A stretch of 64,000 nucleotides of DNA, from NCBI GenBank assembly GCA_017883385.1, contig JADGNQ010000007.1, positions 1-64,000 on the forward strand, in the 5' to 3' direction. Shown in pieces: positions 45,022-53,531 of this stretch (positions are counted from its first letter, which is position 1; every line of letters begins with the position of its first letter). Source of the stretch: Candidatus Sulfotelmatobacter sp. Lineage in GTDB: Bacteria; Acidobacteriota; Terriglobia; Terriglobales; Acidobacteriaceae. The position numbers and the translations under genes were made by a program. The notes below the pieces were generated by a model. That model did not search any database, was not told the DNA's origin, and saw nothing but the letters and a program-made list of their open reading frames with translations.

Positions 45022-47283
45022 TCAGAACAGGCGTCCGATTGAGAAGTTCACCCGGCTCTGTCCGGTGGGACTGGCGCTCGCGGCCAGGGTTATGGGGCCG
45101 ACGAAGGTGTCTGCAATCACGCCGAGGTTGAATGTGCCTCGGACAACAAACGGGCCGGGATCATTCGCCGCGCTTCCGAAGGCGCTGCCCGCCTCGTACC
45201 ATCCTCCCCAGTAGATCTTTTTTCCCACAATCTGTGGGAGGCGGTAGATTTCGCGGCGAAACCCGAGCGACGAATACGCGTAGTGATTGCCCAGAAATTC
45301 CTGTGGAAGGTAAGCCCCGAGGCGGAACGGTCCTCCGAGGGCAAAGAGCTGAAAGGGACCTGCCGAACCGCGGAACGTCGTCCCGCCTGACGCGAGGAAG
45401 AACAACGACGTCTTCGCACTGACCGGGATGAAGTTCGAAGTCTGCACATCCAGTTGCCCGATGGGATGCGCGAGTCCCGGGCTTTGCAGTACGCGCGAGA
45501 GCGTTGCAACTACACGCGTGCCCCGGCTGGGAATGGTGGGGCTGTCCTGCCCGTCCCAGACGTAGCGCGTGCGGAATTCGCCAGTACTGCCGTGGACAAT
45601 CGGCAGGCCCGCACTTCCAATCAGGGGGCTGAGCCTGCCGCTGAAGATCTCGTAGCCGATGCGGATTTCGCTGCGCCGTCCGGAGCGGCCGATATCGAGG
45701 CCTCCTCCGGCGCGCTCGTCGCCGAAGACCGCGACACGCGTCAGGCCACTGAACGAATTGCGGGATGACTTGGATGCGAAGGCGTATGGCGCAACAAAAA
45801 ATCGCGACATGGCGAGAGGCTGGTAGAACTCGGTTGCCGCCAAATTGCTGGAGCCGAAAAGAAGATCGTTGCGCCATTCGCCACCGCGGTGGGCAATATC
45901 CATAAACGTCACGCGCGCTCCCGCAGAAAAATCGAAGGCAGCCACACCAGAGCCATCGACGTTAACGGCAAGGTCCACGAAGGGCGGGCCGTAGGATTTG
46001 TCATGTGTGGTCACGCGCAGGGTGGGCACTCCATTCTGCGTGAAGCCCTCATAACCAAGCCAGTCGAACTGACCCTCTCCAGCGATGCGGGTCAATTGGG
46101 TATCGAGGCGGGCGAGGTTGAGCGGTCCGCGGAGGACCTTGCTGAGCCGCTGCTGAAGTCGGCCGTCCGTGTCCGGATCGGCGCCGGTGACTTCCACTTT
46201 CTCGATCTTCTGGGGCTGCGGATGTCTGCGCGCTTTGCGTGCGGCCAGGTACTGCTCCCACTCCGCCGGATCCTGGATGGCGTAGGGCCGGAGGGTGGCA
46301 GACTGGCTGGCCGCGCTCTTGTAACCAAGAGCGATGAACTCTCTGACGCGCGCGTAGTCCGTCACGGAAAAGCCGCTCATGTCCACGCTCACCGTGGCCT
46401 GAGCCGATGCGAGAGAGCGCTGTTCGTTCTGAATGATCATGACGTCAACGGCACGGGTGAGCACGCCAGTGAGAGTCTCCAGTTCAGCGCGGTCGCCCGG
46501 CGGAAGATGCAGTTGAACCGCGATGATGGCGTCGGCATCCATTTTGTGAACGGTTTCCACCGGAATGTTCTGCACCATGCCACCATCTGCCAGCACTCGG
46601 CCATTGATTTCAACTGGAGTAAACACGCCGGGGATGGCCATGGAGGCGCGCACGGCTTGGGACAGCGAGCCGTCGTGAAGTACAACACCCTCGCCACTCA
46701 TCATGTCGGTGGCCACGCAGCGGAATGGAATGGGCAGATCGTCGAAAGTCGAGAGATTGGATTCGGGAAAAGCGATGCGATCGAGCAACAGTCCCACGCC
46801 CTGACCGGAGTTGAAGCCGTTGGGGCCGCTCAAGCCGTGTTTCACGCCGAGCGGGGCGTTGATCAGGAAGTCACGGCGATCCTGCTTGCGGCGGTAAGAG
46901 AGTTGGGTATAGGTCGGTTCGCGAAGAAAGGCTTCATCCCAGTCGATCTTTTCGGCAAATCGCTGCATTTCAGCGGGCGACATGCCGGTGGCATACATCA
47001 CGGCAATGATGCTGCCCATGCTGGTCCCGGCGATGCGATCCACCGGGATGTGGTTTTCTTCCATCCACTGGATCACACCGATCTCGGCGAGACCGAGCGC
47101 CCCACCCCCGCTCAGCGCCAGCCCGATGAGCGGTCGACGTGGTGGAGTGGGTGGCAACGGATTGGTGGCGGGCGGTGCGAGAGGGGGCATCTCCTGCGTA
47201 CGAGCAGCATGCGGCACAATTGCGCCCAACAGAAGAATCCCTGCGAGCCGGACGCGGAGTGCGAGGCGATGAGCTGAGGTCAT
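45022..47283 (-). CDS. Patatin-like phospholipase with Omp85-type barrel
   Basis: About 753 residues from the ATG at 47283, chosen for AGGAG 7 bases upstream and the following signal peptide. The patatin domain (~52-340) has the oxyanion loop GGGALG (59-64), the nucleophile Ser88 in GTSMG and the Asp of DGG at ~233. A POTRA-like segment (~350-425, KIEKVEVTG) and a beta-barrel to the C-terminal Phe (FSIGRLF) follow. This order is that of type Vd proteins such as PlpD, which export a patatin lipase through their own barrel. The gene is convergent with the alcohol dehydrogenase. Confidence 0.88.
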   Translation of the reverse strand: MTSAHRLALRVRLAGILLLGAIVPHAARTQEMPPLAPPATNPLPPTPPRRPLIGLALSGGGALGLAEIGVIQWMEENHIPVDRIAGTSMGSIIAVMYATGMSPAEMQRFAEKIDWDEAFLREPTYTQLSYRRKQDRRDFLINAPLGVKHGLSGPNGFNSGQGVGLLLDRIAFPESNLSTFDDLPIPFRCVATDMMSGEGVVLHDGSLSQAVRASMAIPGVFTPVEINGRVLADGGMVQNIPVETVHKMDADAIIAVQLHLPPGDRAELETLTGVLTRAVDVMIIQNEQRSLASAQATVSVDMSGFSVTDYARVREFIALGYKSAASQSATLRPYAIQDPAEWEQYLAARKARRHPQPQKIEKVEVTGADPDTDGRLQQRLSKVLRGPLNLARLDTQLTRIAGEGQFDWLGYEGFTQNGVPTLRVTTHDKSYGPPFVDLAVNVDGSGVAAFDFSAGARVTFMDIAHRGGEWRNDLLFGSSNLAATEFYQPLAMSRFFVAPYAFASKSSRNSFSGLTRVAVFGDERAGGGLDIGRSGRRSEIRIGYEIFSGRLSPLIGSAGLPIVHGSTGEFRTRYVWDGQDSPTIPSRGTRVVATLSRVLQSPGLAHPIGQLDVQTSNFIPVSAKTSLFFLASGGTTFRGSAGPFQLFALGGPFRLGAYLPQEFLGNHYAYSSLGFRREIYRLPQIVGKKIYWGGWYEAGSAFGSAANDPGPFVVRGTFNLGVIADTFVGPITLAASASPTGQSRVNFSIGRLF

Positions 47284-47421
47284 CTTGTGCTCCTGAGGTT
47301 CCGAAGCCAAAACTTCGTGTAAGCGTGAATTCCGGGGTGAGCAGAAAAGGTTAGCAGGTTTGGACAGCAGGAGTCAGACGTGCAAATTCCTTCACACACG
47401 GCCTGTTCATGCTCGAACCCC

Positions 47422-47450
47422 TTGACGAGGCAACGCGTCAGAGGCATAAT
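47422..47450 (+). promoter_or_regulatory. Sigma-70-type promoter of the paired secreted-protein genes
   Basis: TTGACG (47422-47427) and CATAAT (47445-47450) are spaced by 17 bases. A leader of about 90 bases lies before GGAGG at 47538-47542. Confidence 0.6.
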
Positions 47451-47549
47451 TCACTACCGTTTTTGTTGCTTGCTCTGGCACGCTGCCCCCCAATAGCCAG
47501 ACATGTGGACCAGCAAGGAACCTTAAAAAACTCAACCGGAGGTGTGTCT

Positions 47550-48119
47550 GTGAGTCAAAGGATGTTGACTCTTCTTTCGCTGTTCGCTTGCTTTCTGGGG
47601 ATGAATGCGTCCCTCATGGGGCAAGACGCGGACGCTGCGCGCGGGATCATGGGATATCTGGATCCGCGCACTGGCGTCTTTCGTTCCGATCCACAACCGG
47701 CGCAGCCGGATGCAACACCGCCTGCGCTGACCACGTTCGCTGGCAAGTTCGTATTTCACTTTACGCTCACGGTAAATGCCAACATTGCGGCGACCGCCAA
47801 GATCATGTGCGTAGCAACCGCCCAAGTAGAGGATAACTTGACCGGCGGCACCCTAAACAGCTTTTCAGAGACCGCAGCCGCTCTAGCCGTGCGAAGCGGT
47901 AGTACCGCACGGTGTACGGTGAACATCCCTTACTCGTGGAACCTGGCAACAGGGGCCACAGACGCTGTCACACTCGGTTACCACATTCAGGCGCCCACGG
48001 AGATCACCTCCGTGACAGCCGCGCTTCCCTTTCGGAACGGCATCATGAGCGACATCGCCACGATTCCAGTTCCGACTACGGGAACCACCACGAACAAATC
48101 TGTTGCGGTGACATTCTGA
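47550..48119 (+). CDS. Secreted protein, first of a tandem pair, unknown family
   Basis: About 189 residues from the GTG at 47550, chosen for GGAGG 7 bases upstream. Longer frames would run through the promoter. It has a signal peptide (LTLLSLFACFLGMNASLMGQ) and a mature part with DAARGIMGYLDPRTGVF, PPALTTFAGKFVFHFTLTV, two cysteines (KIMCVAT and ARCTVNIPYSW) that could pair, and a strand-rich C-terminus ending VAVTF. Its neighbour at 48185 is a paralogue with the same layout. The fold looks like a small beta-sandwich. I recognise no named family. Confidence 0.75.
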   Translation: MSQRMLTLLSLFACFLGMNASLMGQDADAARGIMGYLDPRTGVFRSDPQPAQPDATPPALTTFAGKFVFHFTLTVNANIAATAKIMCVATAQVEDNLTGGTLNSFSETAAALAVRSGSTARCTVNIPYSWNLATGATDAVTLGYHIQAPTEITSVTAALPFRNGIMSDIATIPVPTTGTTTNKSVAVTF

Positions 48120-48184
48120 CGACGAGCTTTGCTTTTCGGAGCCGCTCAGGATCAGCGAAAAGATCTAACCTTTTGGAGGGTTTT

Positions 48185-48742
48185 GTGAAGAATCGAGTTT
48201 TGAATGTTCTGTTGGTTTTTGCCTGCCTGATCGCAGGCGTGCCGCTCTGGGGTCAGAACGCGGCCGCTGCACGCGGGATTCGGGGCTATCTCGATCCCCA
48301 AGGCGTATTCCACACTCTCAAACCGCAGGAGGCGGCGGAACCGCCCGCCTTAACTAAGTTCGGGGGCACGTTCGTGGTCAACTTTACGATTACGGTGGCA
48401 GCTACGATCTCGGCGTCGGCCAATATCGAGTGCGTGGTTACCGCCTCGCTGATTGACAACTTGACCAGCGGAACCCCGAACTTTATCGACGAAACCGCAG
48501 GAGTGGTTGCCACACGAAGCGGCAGCACAGCGACCTGCTCCGTCAGCGTTCCTTATTCGTGGGCCCTAGGGACGGCTAGCACGGACATGGTCACACTCAG
48601 TTACACCATTCAGGCGCCCGTGGAGTACACCACTGCGACAGGTGCGCTTCCGGCCCGGGGTAGCAGCGTCGGAAACCTGGCCACGATTAAGGTTCCGGCT
48701 AACGGAGCGACCACTACCGAAACGGTCACGGCAACGTTCTGA
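48185..48742 (+). CDS. Secreted protein, second of the tandem pair
   Basis: 185 residues from the GTG at 48185, preceded by TTGGAGGG. It has a signal peptide (VLNVLLVFACLIAGVPLWGQ) and a mature part parallel to the gene upstream: AAARGIRGYLDPQGVF, PPALTKFGGTFVVNFTITV, the same two cysteines (NIECVVT, ATCSVSVPYSW), IQAPVEYTTATGALP and the end ETVTATF. The genes are 65 bp apart and probably share the promoter at 47422. Conservation of the two cysteines and termini suggests a duplicated secreted or surface subunit. Confidence 0.75.
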   Translation: MKNRVLNVLLVFACLIAGVPLWGQNAAAARGIRGYLDPQGVFHTLKPQEAAEPPALTKFGGTFVVNFTITVAATISASANIECVVTASLIDNLTSGTPNFIDETAGVVATRSGSTATCSVSVPYSWALGTASTDMVTLSYTIQAPVEYTTATGALPARGSSVGNLATIKVPANGATTTETVTATF

Positions 48743-48803
48743 TTTCGGCGGATTCTCATGCCAATTTGCGGGCGGACCGGAAAACGGTCCGCCCTTTCTT
48801 CGT

Positions 48804-49820
48804 TCAGGGTTTTGGCGTACCGGGCTGCACCTGCCGAGTTTGCTCAACGACGCTACGGACAGCATCGATTACAACGTCGGGACGGTCGATCTGGATGTAA
48901 TGCGAGCTGTTTTTCGCGATCGTCTGCGTCCCCTTGCTTGAGAGATGAGCCAATTCCTCCTGCATTTTTTCCCAGGCATCATTGGTAGGCTTGGCGAGGT
49001 CCGCGGGAAGGTCGTCCGAGGGCTTGCCAGGATCGTGCGAGAGTACGGCCAGAGGCATGTCTCCCAGGGCGCCAGTCGCCGCGGTCTGAGAGGCGCTTTC
49101 GGGAAAAGCTTTCATTTCCTCAACACCTTCGTGGGCAGCGTGCCAGTCGCATTCCGCGGCGCGCTGCACCGGGTCCTCATCACAAAGCCCAAGCAACCGG
49201 GGAACACCGAAAGGCATGGTGTACTCGAGGAACTCGGCCTCGCGCAGCCAACCGCCTTCCATGTTCTTGAGTTCGGGCGGGAAACGATTCTCCTGTTCAG
49301 GATAAGAAGCATCGACCAGCACCATACCTGTGACCTCGCTGCGGTAGAGGCTGGCGTAAAGACGCACATCGTATCCGCCCATGGAGTGTCCGACCAGAAC
49401 ATATGGCGGCGCGATGCCCGCAGCCTGCAGCAACGCGTGCAATTCCGAGGCGATGATTCTACTGGTGCGCGGCTGGGAACTGGCGTCGCTGTAGCCAAGT
49501 CCGGCGCGGTCGTAAGAGCAGACGCGGGTGAATTTCGCGATCTGCGGCTGCACCTTGCGCCAGGAAACGTAGCTGTCTCCGAGGCCGGATTCGAGGACAA
49601 CCGTGGGGCTTCCCTCCCCGGTGCAGTCAATGTGCATCCTGGAGCCACCCACGTTCACGAGTCGTCCAGGCATGGGATTCTGGCGACGATCGCGAGTGGC
49701 AGCGATGTTCTGGTAAAGAATGCCGGCCGCGGCCAGGACCAGAATGAACACGAGCACGACGCGGACGATGCGGCGAAGCCACAGGTGCGACGGCGTGGAT
49801 CGGAGCGCGGCTTGATGCAT
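48804..49820 (-). CDS. Alpha/beta hydrolase, membrane-anchored
   Basis: About 338 residues from the ATG at 49820. An alternative ATG at 49868, one base after the argS stop, would add 16 residues and allow coupling. It has an N-terminal anchor (IVRVVLVFILVLAAAGILY). The hydrolase fold has the oxyanion region VVLESGLGDSY, the nucleophile Ser in VGHSMGG, a late Asp (SHDPGKPSD) and a C-terminal His (NSSHYIQ). It resembles esterase- or epoxide-hydrolase-like proteins, and its substrate is unknown. It is immediately downstream of argS on the same strand. Confidence 0.85.
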   Translation of the reverse strand: MHQAALRSTPSHLWLRRIVRVVLVFILVLAAAGILYQNIAATRDRRQNPMPGRLVNVGGSRMHIDCTGEGSPTVVLESGLGDSYVSWRKVQPQIAKFTRVCSYDRAGLGYSDASSQPRTSRIIASELHALLQAAGIAPPYVLVGHSMGGYDVRLYASLYRSEVTGMVLVDASYPEQENRFPPELKNMEGGWLREAEFLEYTMPFGVPRLLGLCDEDPVQRAAECDWHAAHEGVEEMKAFPESASQTAATGALGDMPLAVLSHDPGKPSDDLPADLAKPTNDAWEKMQEELAHLSSKGTQTIAKNSSHYIQIDRPDVVIDAVRSVVEQTRQVQPGTPKP

Positions 49821-49869
49821 GAGGGGACAGGGTTGCGCGGCCCGAGCGCCGCACCACACTGGCGGCATT

Positions 49870-51861
49870 TTACATGACTGGCGGCACGGTGATGCCCATG
49901 ACCGCAAGGGTGCGGATCAATTCGCGCCGGACCACGGCCACTGTCGCCAGGAGGAACTGCTTCCTCTTCTCATCTGGTTCACTGAGGATAGGATGCCGAT
50001 GGTAGAACGTATTGAAGAGTTGCGCGAGTTGGAAGACGTGCTTGGCCAGGTACGCAGGTTCCGTGGTGGCAATACTCTGGTCAATCACGTATGACGTTTT
50101 GGACGAGGCGAGCCAGAGTTCCCAGATCTCGTTGGCGGCCTCTCCGATCAGATTCTTGGCAAGGTCCGAGGCTCCGACGCTCCCCGCGTCTTTGCAGAAA
50201 GTTTCAGGATCCGCTCCGGCTTTTCTGAAAATACTGGTAGCGCGGACGACGGCATATTGTGCGTAGGGCCCGGTTTCTCCTTCGAAGCTGAGGGCCTCTT
50301 TGAAATCGAATGCGATCACGGACTGCTTGGTGTACTTCAGCATGAAGTAGCGCAGGGCGCCGATAGCGATCTGGGTAGCAATCTGCAGACGTTCGGGATC
50401 GCTGACCTGAGGATGGCGGGAGTCGACTTCCTTCTTAGCCGACGCGATGAGCTGATCGAGTAGATCGTCGGCCTTCACGCCGAATCCCTTGCGGCCGCTG
50501 ACCTCAATGTAGGAACGGGCCTTGTCTTCCTCGCTCAGGGTGTAGCCGAGTTCCGCGGCGCAGCGCGGGGTAAGGGCGACCATCTCATAAGAGAAGTGCG
50601 TGTAGTGGTCGGCGGCCTCATTGTGTCCGAGCCCGCGGAGGGCTTCAATGACTGTGTTCTGTGCCTCAGACTGGCGGGCGTCGATGACGTTGTAGATCTC
50701 GGCGACGTCGCCAAAATGGGGGTGGTCCTTTTCGCCTTCGATCGAGGAAATCCAGCAATCGTGCGTATGTGGGTAGCGGTAGAACTTGCGGTATCCAAAG
50801 TCGCGACCGAGCAGTCCGAACTTCCACATGTGATACGCGATGTCTTTGCCGACGTAGCCCACGGTGCCGTTGGAGCGGACGATGACTTTCTGGTCTTCCT
50901 CTGTGATTTCCTCTGTGTCCCCCGTGTCCTCTGTGGTGGAACTTGCCTTTCCGGTGCCGGCACGCCGCATGACCCAGCAGCCTTTATTCTTGCCTTCGCC
51001 TTCGAACGTAAGCACGCCACTCTCTTTCAGCTTGGCAAAAGCCGTATCCCAGAAATGCAAGTGCAGAATTTCACTCTCGCGCGGAAGAAAGTCGTATTCA
51101 ATGTCGAGCCGGTCCATGGTCTCGAGGTGGCGGCGCAGCACCGCGACCGAGATCAGTTCTGCCACGGCGGCGGTATCGCTCGCGGCGTCTTCAATGGCAT
51201 GGAGTGTCTGCAGGCGCGCTTGCAGGTTTTGTTTGTCCTCGGCGTACCACTGCGAGACGCGGGCGTAGAGATCCCAGCAGTAGTAGTCGAAGCGTGGCTG
51301 GCGGGTGAGCGCTTCAATATCGGCCCTTGATTTCTTCTCGATATGCGTGAAACCGACCACCACATCGGCCACCTGCACGCCGGTGTTGTCGATGTAGTTC
51401 TGAATGTCGACTTCCCTGCCTGCGAAGCGCAGCAGGCGAACAAACGTGTCCCCGAGGATGGCGTTGCGCAGGTGTCCGATGTGCGCCGCTTTGTTCGGAT
51501 TAATGCTGGAGTGCTCGACCAGAATCTTTCCCGGAGGAATGGCGGCCGGCGGTTTCTGGTCGGCGGCGAGGGCGGCGGCCATCCACGCACGATCGATCCT
51601 GACGTTCAAGTAACCGGGAGGCGCAACTTGCATTTCAGCAATGCCTTCGATCTGTCCGATCTCGGCACGGATTGCTTCTGCAATCTTGAGGGGAGCCGAG
51701 CGCAAGGGCTTGGCAAACGGAAAGATCGGAATCGCGAAGTCTCCGAGTTCGACCTTCGGAGGCTGTTCGATGACAGCGTCGGGCAATGCGACCCCGGGGT
51801 GACGGCGCTGCAGACACTCCAGCAAACGCTGGGCTAGACGGTGTTCGAGATGACGATACAA
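49870..51861 (-). CDS. argS: Arginyl-tRNA synthetase with repeat-derived insert
   Basis: 663 residues, longer than the usual ~550-600. It has an N-terminal Arg-tRNA-binding domain, then NPNKAAHIGHLRNAI with HIGH at 127-130, YVGKDIAYHMWKFG, SGRKGFGVKADDL in place of KMSKS, and a C-terminal anticodon-binding helical domain (FYHRHPIL...LLATVAVVRRELIRTL). Residues ~309-322 (STTEDTGDTEE then ITEEDQK) are encoded by a dispersed repeat (50895-50937), placed in a loop just before the strand KVIVRSNGT. The enzyme charges tRNA-Arg. Confidence 0.95.
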   Translation of the reverse strand: MYRHLEHRLAQRLLECLQRRHPGVALPDAVIEQPPKVELGDFAIPIFPFAKPLRSAPLKIAEAIRAEIGQIEGIAEMQVAPPGYLNVRIDRAWMAAALAADQKPPAAIPPGKILVEHSSINPNKAAHIGHLRNAILGDTFVRLLRFAGREVDIQNYIDNTGVQVADVVVGFTHIEKKSRADIEALTRQPRFDYYCWDLYARVSQWYAEDKQNLQARLQTLHAIEDAASDTAAVAELISVAVLRRHLETMDRLDIEYDFLPRESEILHLHFWDTAFAKLKESGVLTFEGEGKNKGCWVMRRAGTGKASSTTEDTGDTEEITEEDQKVIVRSNGTVGYVGKDIAYHMWKFGLLGRDFGYRKFYRYPHTHDCWISSIEGEKDHPHFGDVAEIYNVIDARQSEAQNTVIEALRGLGHNEAADHYTHFSYEMVALTPRCAAELGYTLSEEDKARSYIEVSGRKGFGVKADDLLDQLIASAKKEVDSRHPQVSDPERLQIATQIAIGALRYFMLKYTKQSVIAFDFKEALSFEGETGPYAQYAVVRATSIFRKAGADPETFCKDAGSVGASDLAKNLIGEAANEIWELWLASSKTSYVIDQSIATTEPAYLAKHVFQLAQLFNTFYHRHPILSEPDEKRKQFLLATVAVVRRELIRTLAVMGITVPPVM
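50895..50937 (-). repeat. Family D repeat inside the argS coding sequence
   Basis: On the minus strand, accacagaggacac (50937-50924) is identical to the intergenic copy at 53471-53484. It is followed by a second degenerate unit (ggacacagagga). It is in frame and adds an acidic Thr/Glu-rich loop to ArgS. Confidence 0.85.
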
Positions 51862-51960
51862 GAAGTCCCTCTAAGCTATTGAAGAAACAGTGATTTTAAC
51901 AGAGTGGGCTGCGGGCGCACGTTTGACGGAGAAAGCAGGGTTCCCTATGATGAACGTTCC

Positions 51961-52077
51961 GTCGTTGGTCGCTGGTCTTTGGTCGTTGGCCCGGACGTTT
52001 CAATCTACTTTGACTGCCAGCTCCTTGGTTGTTTCTTCGTTCTTGTCCAACGACGAACGACTAACGACCAACGACGG
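51961..52077. repeat. Inverted repeat upstream of larC
   Basis: Arms of about 29-31 bases (51961-51989 and 52047-52077) built from the unit cgttggt/accaacg face each other over 57 bases. The right arm ends 8 bases before the larC start, and the element could form a cruciform or a hairpin in the larC leader. Confidence 0.7.
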
Positions 52078-52085
52078 TTTTCCCT

Positions 52086-53471
52086 ATGCGCATTGCCTAC
52101 CTAGAGTGTTTTTCCGGCATGAGCGGCGACATGTTCCTGGGCGCGCTCGTGGATGCCGGGGTTCCGGCGCAAGTACTGGAGGAGACCGTCGCGGCGCTGA
52201 AAGTGGGGGCGCGGCTGGAAGTTTCGCGCGTCGTGCGCAGCGGGATTTCTGCTACGAAAGTGGATGTATGGGTGGACGGCCAAAAGGATATGCCGCGGGA
52301 AGAGTACTGGGCGAAGCAGGGCGAACACCAGCATCAGCATGGGCACCCCCATCACAACCAAGATGAGCATCACGGCCATTCGCATTCGCATGCTGGTGAG
52401 AGTTCGCGGGCAGAGCCTACCCCGAGCCTGCCGAAGGGAGTGCCCGCGCCACCCGTGCCTGCGCCACATGTTCACGAGCATTCTCACGGGCGTGGCTTAA
52501 CCGAGATTCGCCAGATCATTGGCCATGCCGGAATCAGCGAAACGGCGAAGAAAACAGCCATCGCCATCTTTGAGGCCCTCGGAGAGGTAGAGTCGAAGAT
52601 TCACGCCATCTCCATCGAGAAAGTGCACTTTCACGAAGTCGGAGCCGTGGATGCGATGGTCGACATCGTCTGTGCTGCGGTCGGAGCAGAAGCTTTGGGA
52701 GTGGACGAGATCGTCTGCTCACCGTTGAACGTCGGCGGCGGGACGGTAGAGTGCGCACATGGAACGATTCCGGTGCCGGCGCCAGCAACGGTCGAACTGC
52801 TGAAAGGCGCGCCGGTGTACTCGTCTGGACTACAGGCCGAGTTGGTAACGCCCACGGGAGCGGCAATTGTGAAGACGCTGGTCCGGCGCTTTGCCGCGTT
52901 TCCGGAAATGAAGATTGACAGGTCGGGCTACGGCGCTGGTTCGCGGGAATTCCCGGGGCATGCGAATGTCGTGCGGCTGACAGTGGGCGAGACCGCCTCG
53001 ACCTTGGCAGCGAAGACGGCATTGGAGACTCTGACGGTTTTGGAAGCGAACTTAGATGATCTCAATCCCCAGGTGTTCGGGTATGTGATGGATCGTCTGC
53101 TGGAAGAAGGCGCGCTCGATGTGTTTGGCGTACCGGTACAGATGAAGAAGAATCGTCCGGGGACATTGCTGACCGTATTGTGCAAGCCCGAAGATGCAGG
53201 CAAGTTGACGCAGTTGATCTTCGCAGAAACCACGACACTCGGCGTACGGCGGCGCGAAGAAGTGCGGCAGACGCTGGCGCGGCGCTGGGAGAATGTGCGC
53301 ACCGAGTGGGGCGAAGTGCGGATCAAGATTGCGAGCATGAACGGAACCGTCACCAACTATGCGCCGGAATATGAAGACTGCCGGCGGATTGCCGCCGAGC
53401 ATCACGTGCCGCTGAAGACGGTGATGCAGGAAGCTTCGCGGGCTTATCTCGGCAAGAGCGAAAAGCTCTAA
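52086..53471 (+). CDS. larC: Nickel-pincer cofactor synthesis protein LarC (DUF111)
   Basis: A 461-residue, unsplit LarC. It starts AYLECFSGMSGDMFLGALVDAG and has the family middle segment KVHFHEVGAVDAMVDIVCAAV, NVGGGTVECAHG, and the C-terminal metal-insertion part (LEANLDDLNPQVFGYVMDRL, TLGVRRREEVRQTL). A His-rich loop at ~75-145 (HQHQHGHPHHN, HHGHSHSHAG, HVHEHSHG) probably stores nickel. It inserts Ni into the pyridinium-dithiocarboxylate nucleotide cofactor. No lactate racemase (larA), larB or larE gene is in the window. In some species LarC is made by frameshift, but here it is one frame. Confidence 0.9.
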   Translation: MRIAYLECFSGMSGDMFLGALVDAGVPAQVLEETVAALKVGARLEVSRVVRSGISATKVDVWVDGQKDMPREEYWAKQGEHQHQHGHPHHNQDEHHGHSHSHAGESSRAEPTPSLPKGVPAPPVPAPHVHEHSHGRGLTEIRQIIGHAGISETAKKTAIAIFEALGEVESKIHAISIEKVHFHEVGAVDAMVDIVCAAVGAEALGVDEIVCSPLNVGGGTVECAHGTIPVPAPATVELLKGAPVYSSGLQAELVTPTGAAIVKTLVRRFAAFPEMKIDRSGYGAGSREFPGHANVVRLTVGETASTLAAKTALETLTVLEANLDDLNPQVFGYVMDRLLEEGALDVFGVPVQMKKNRPGTLLTVLCKPEDAGKLTQLIFAETTTLGVRRREEVRQTLARRWENVRTEWGEVRIKIASMNGTVTNYAPEYEDCRRIAAEHHVPLKTVMQEASRAYLGKSEKL

Positions 53472-53497
53472 CCACAGAGGACACTGAGGAACACAGA
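53471..53497 (+). repeat. Family D repeat directly at the larC stop
   Basis: accacagaggacac starts at the last base of the larC stop codon (TAA at 53469-53471). It is the same 14-mer as inside argS and is followed by a degenerate second unit (gaacacagaga). Confidence 0.8.
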
Positions 53498-53531
53498 GAA
53501 GTCCCGTGCGACCTCTTTGGCTAAGAACATT

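Noticed and set aside
45889-47277. A 462-residue antisense open frame opposite the patatin gene
   Set aside because: It is the shadow of a GC-rich gene on the other strand; the patatin motifs are unambiguous on the minus strand.
47912-48184. Longer start of the second secreted paralogue
   Set aside because: It would overlap the first paralogue by about 200 bases; GGAGGG before the GTG at 48185 marks the start.
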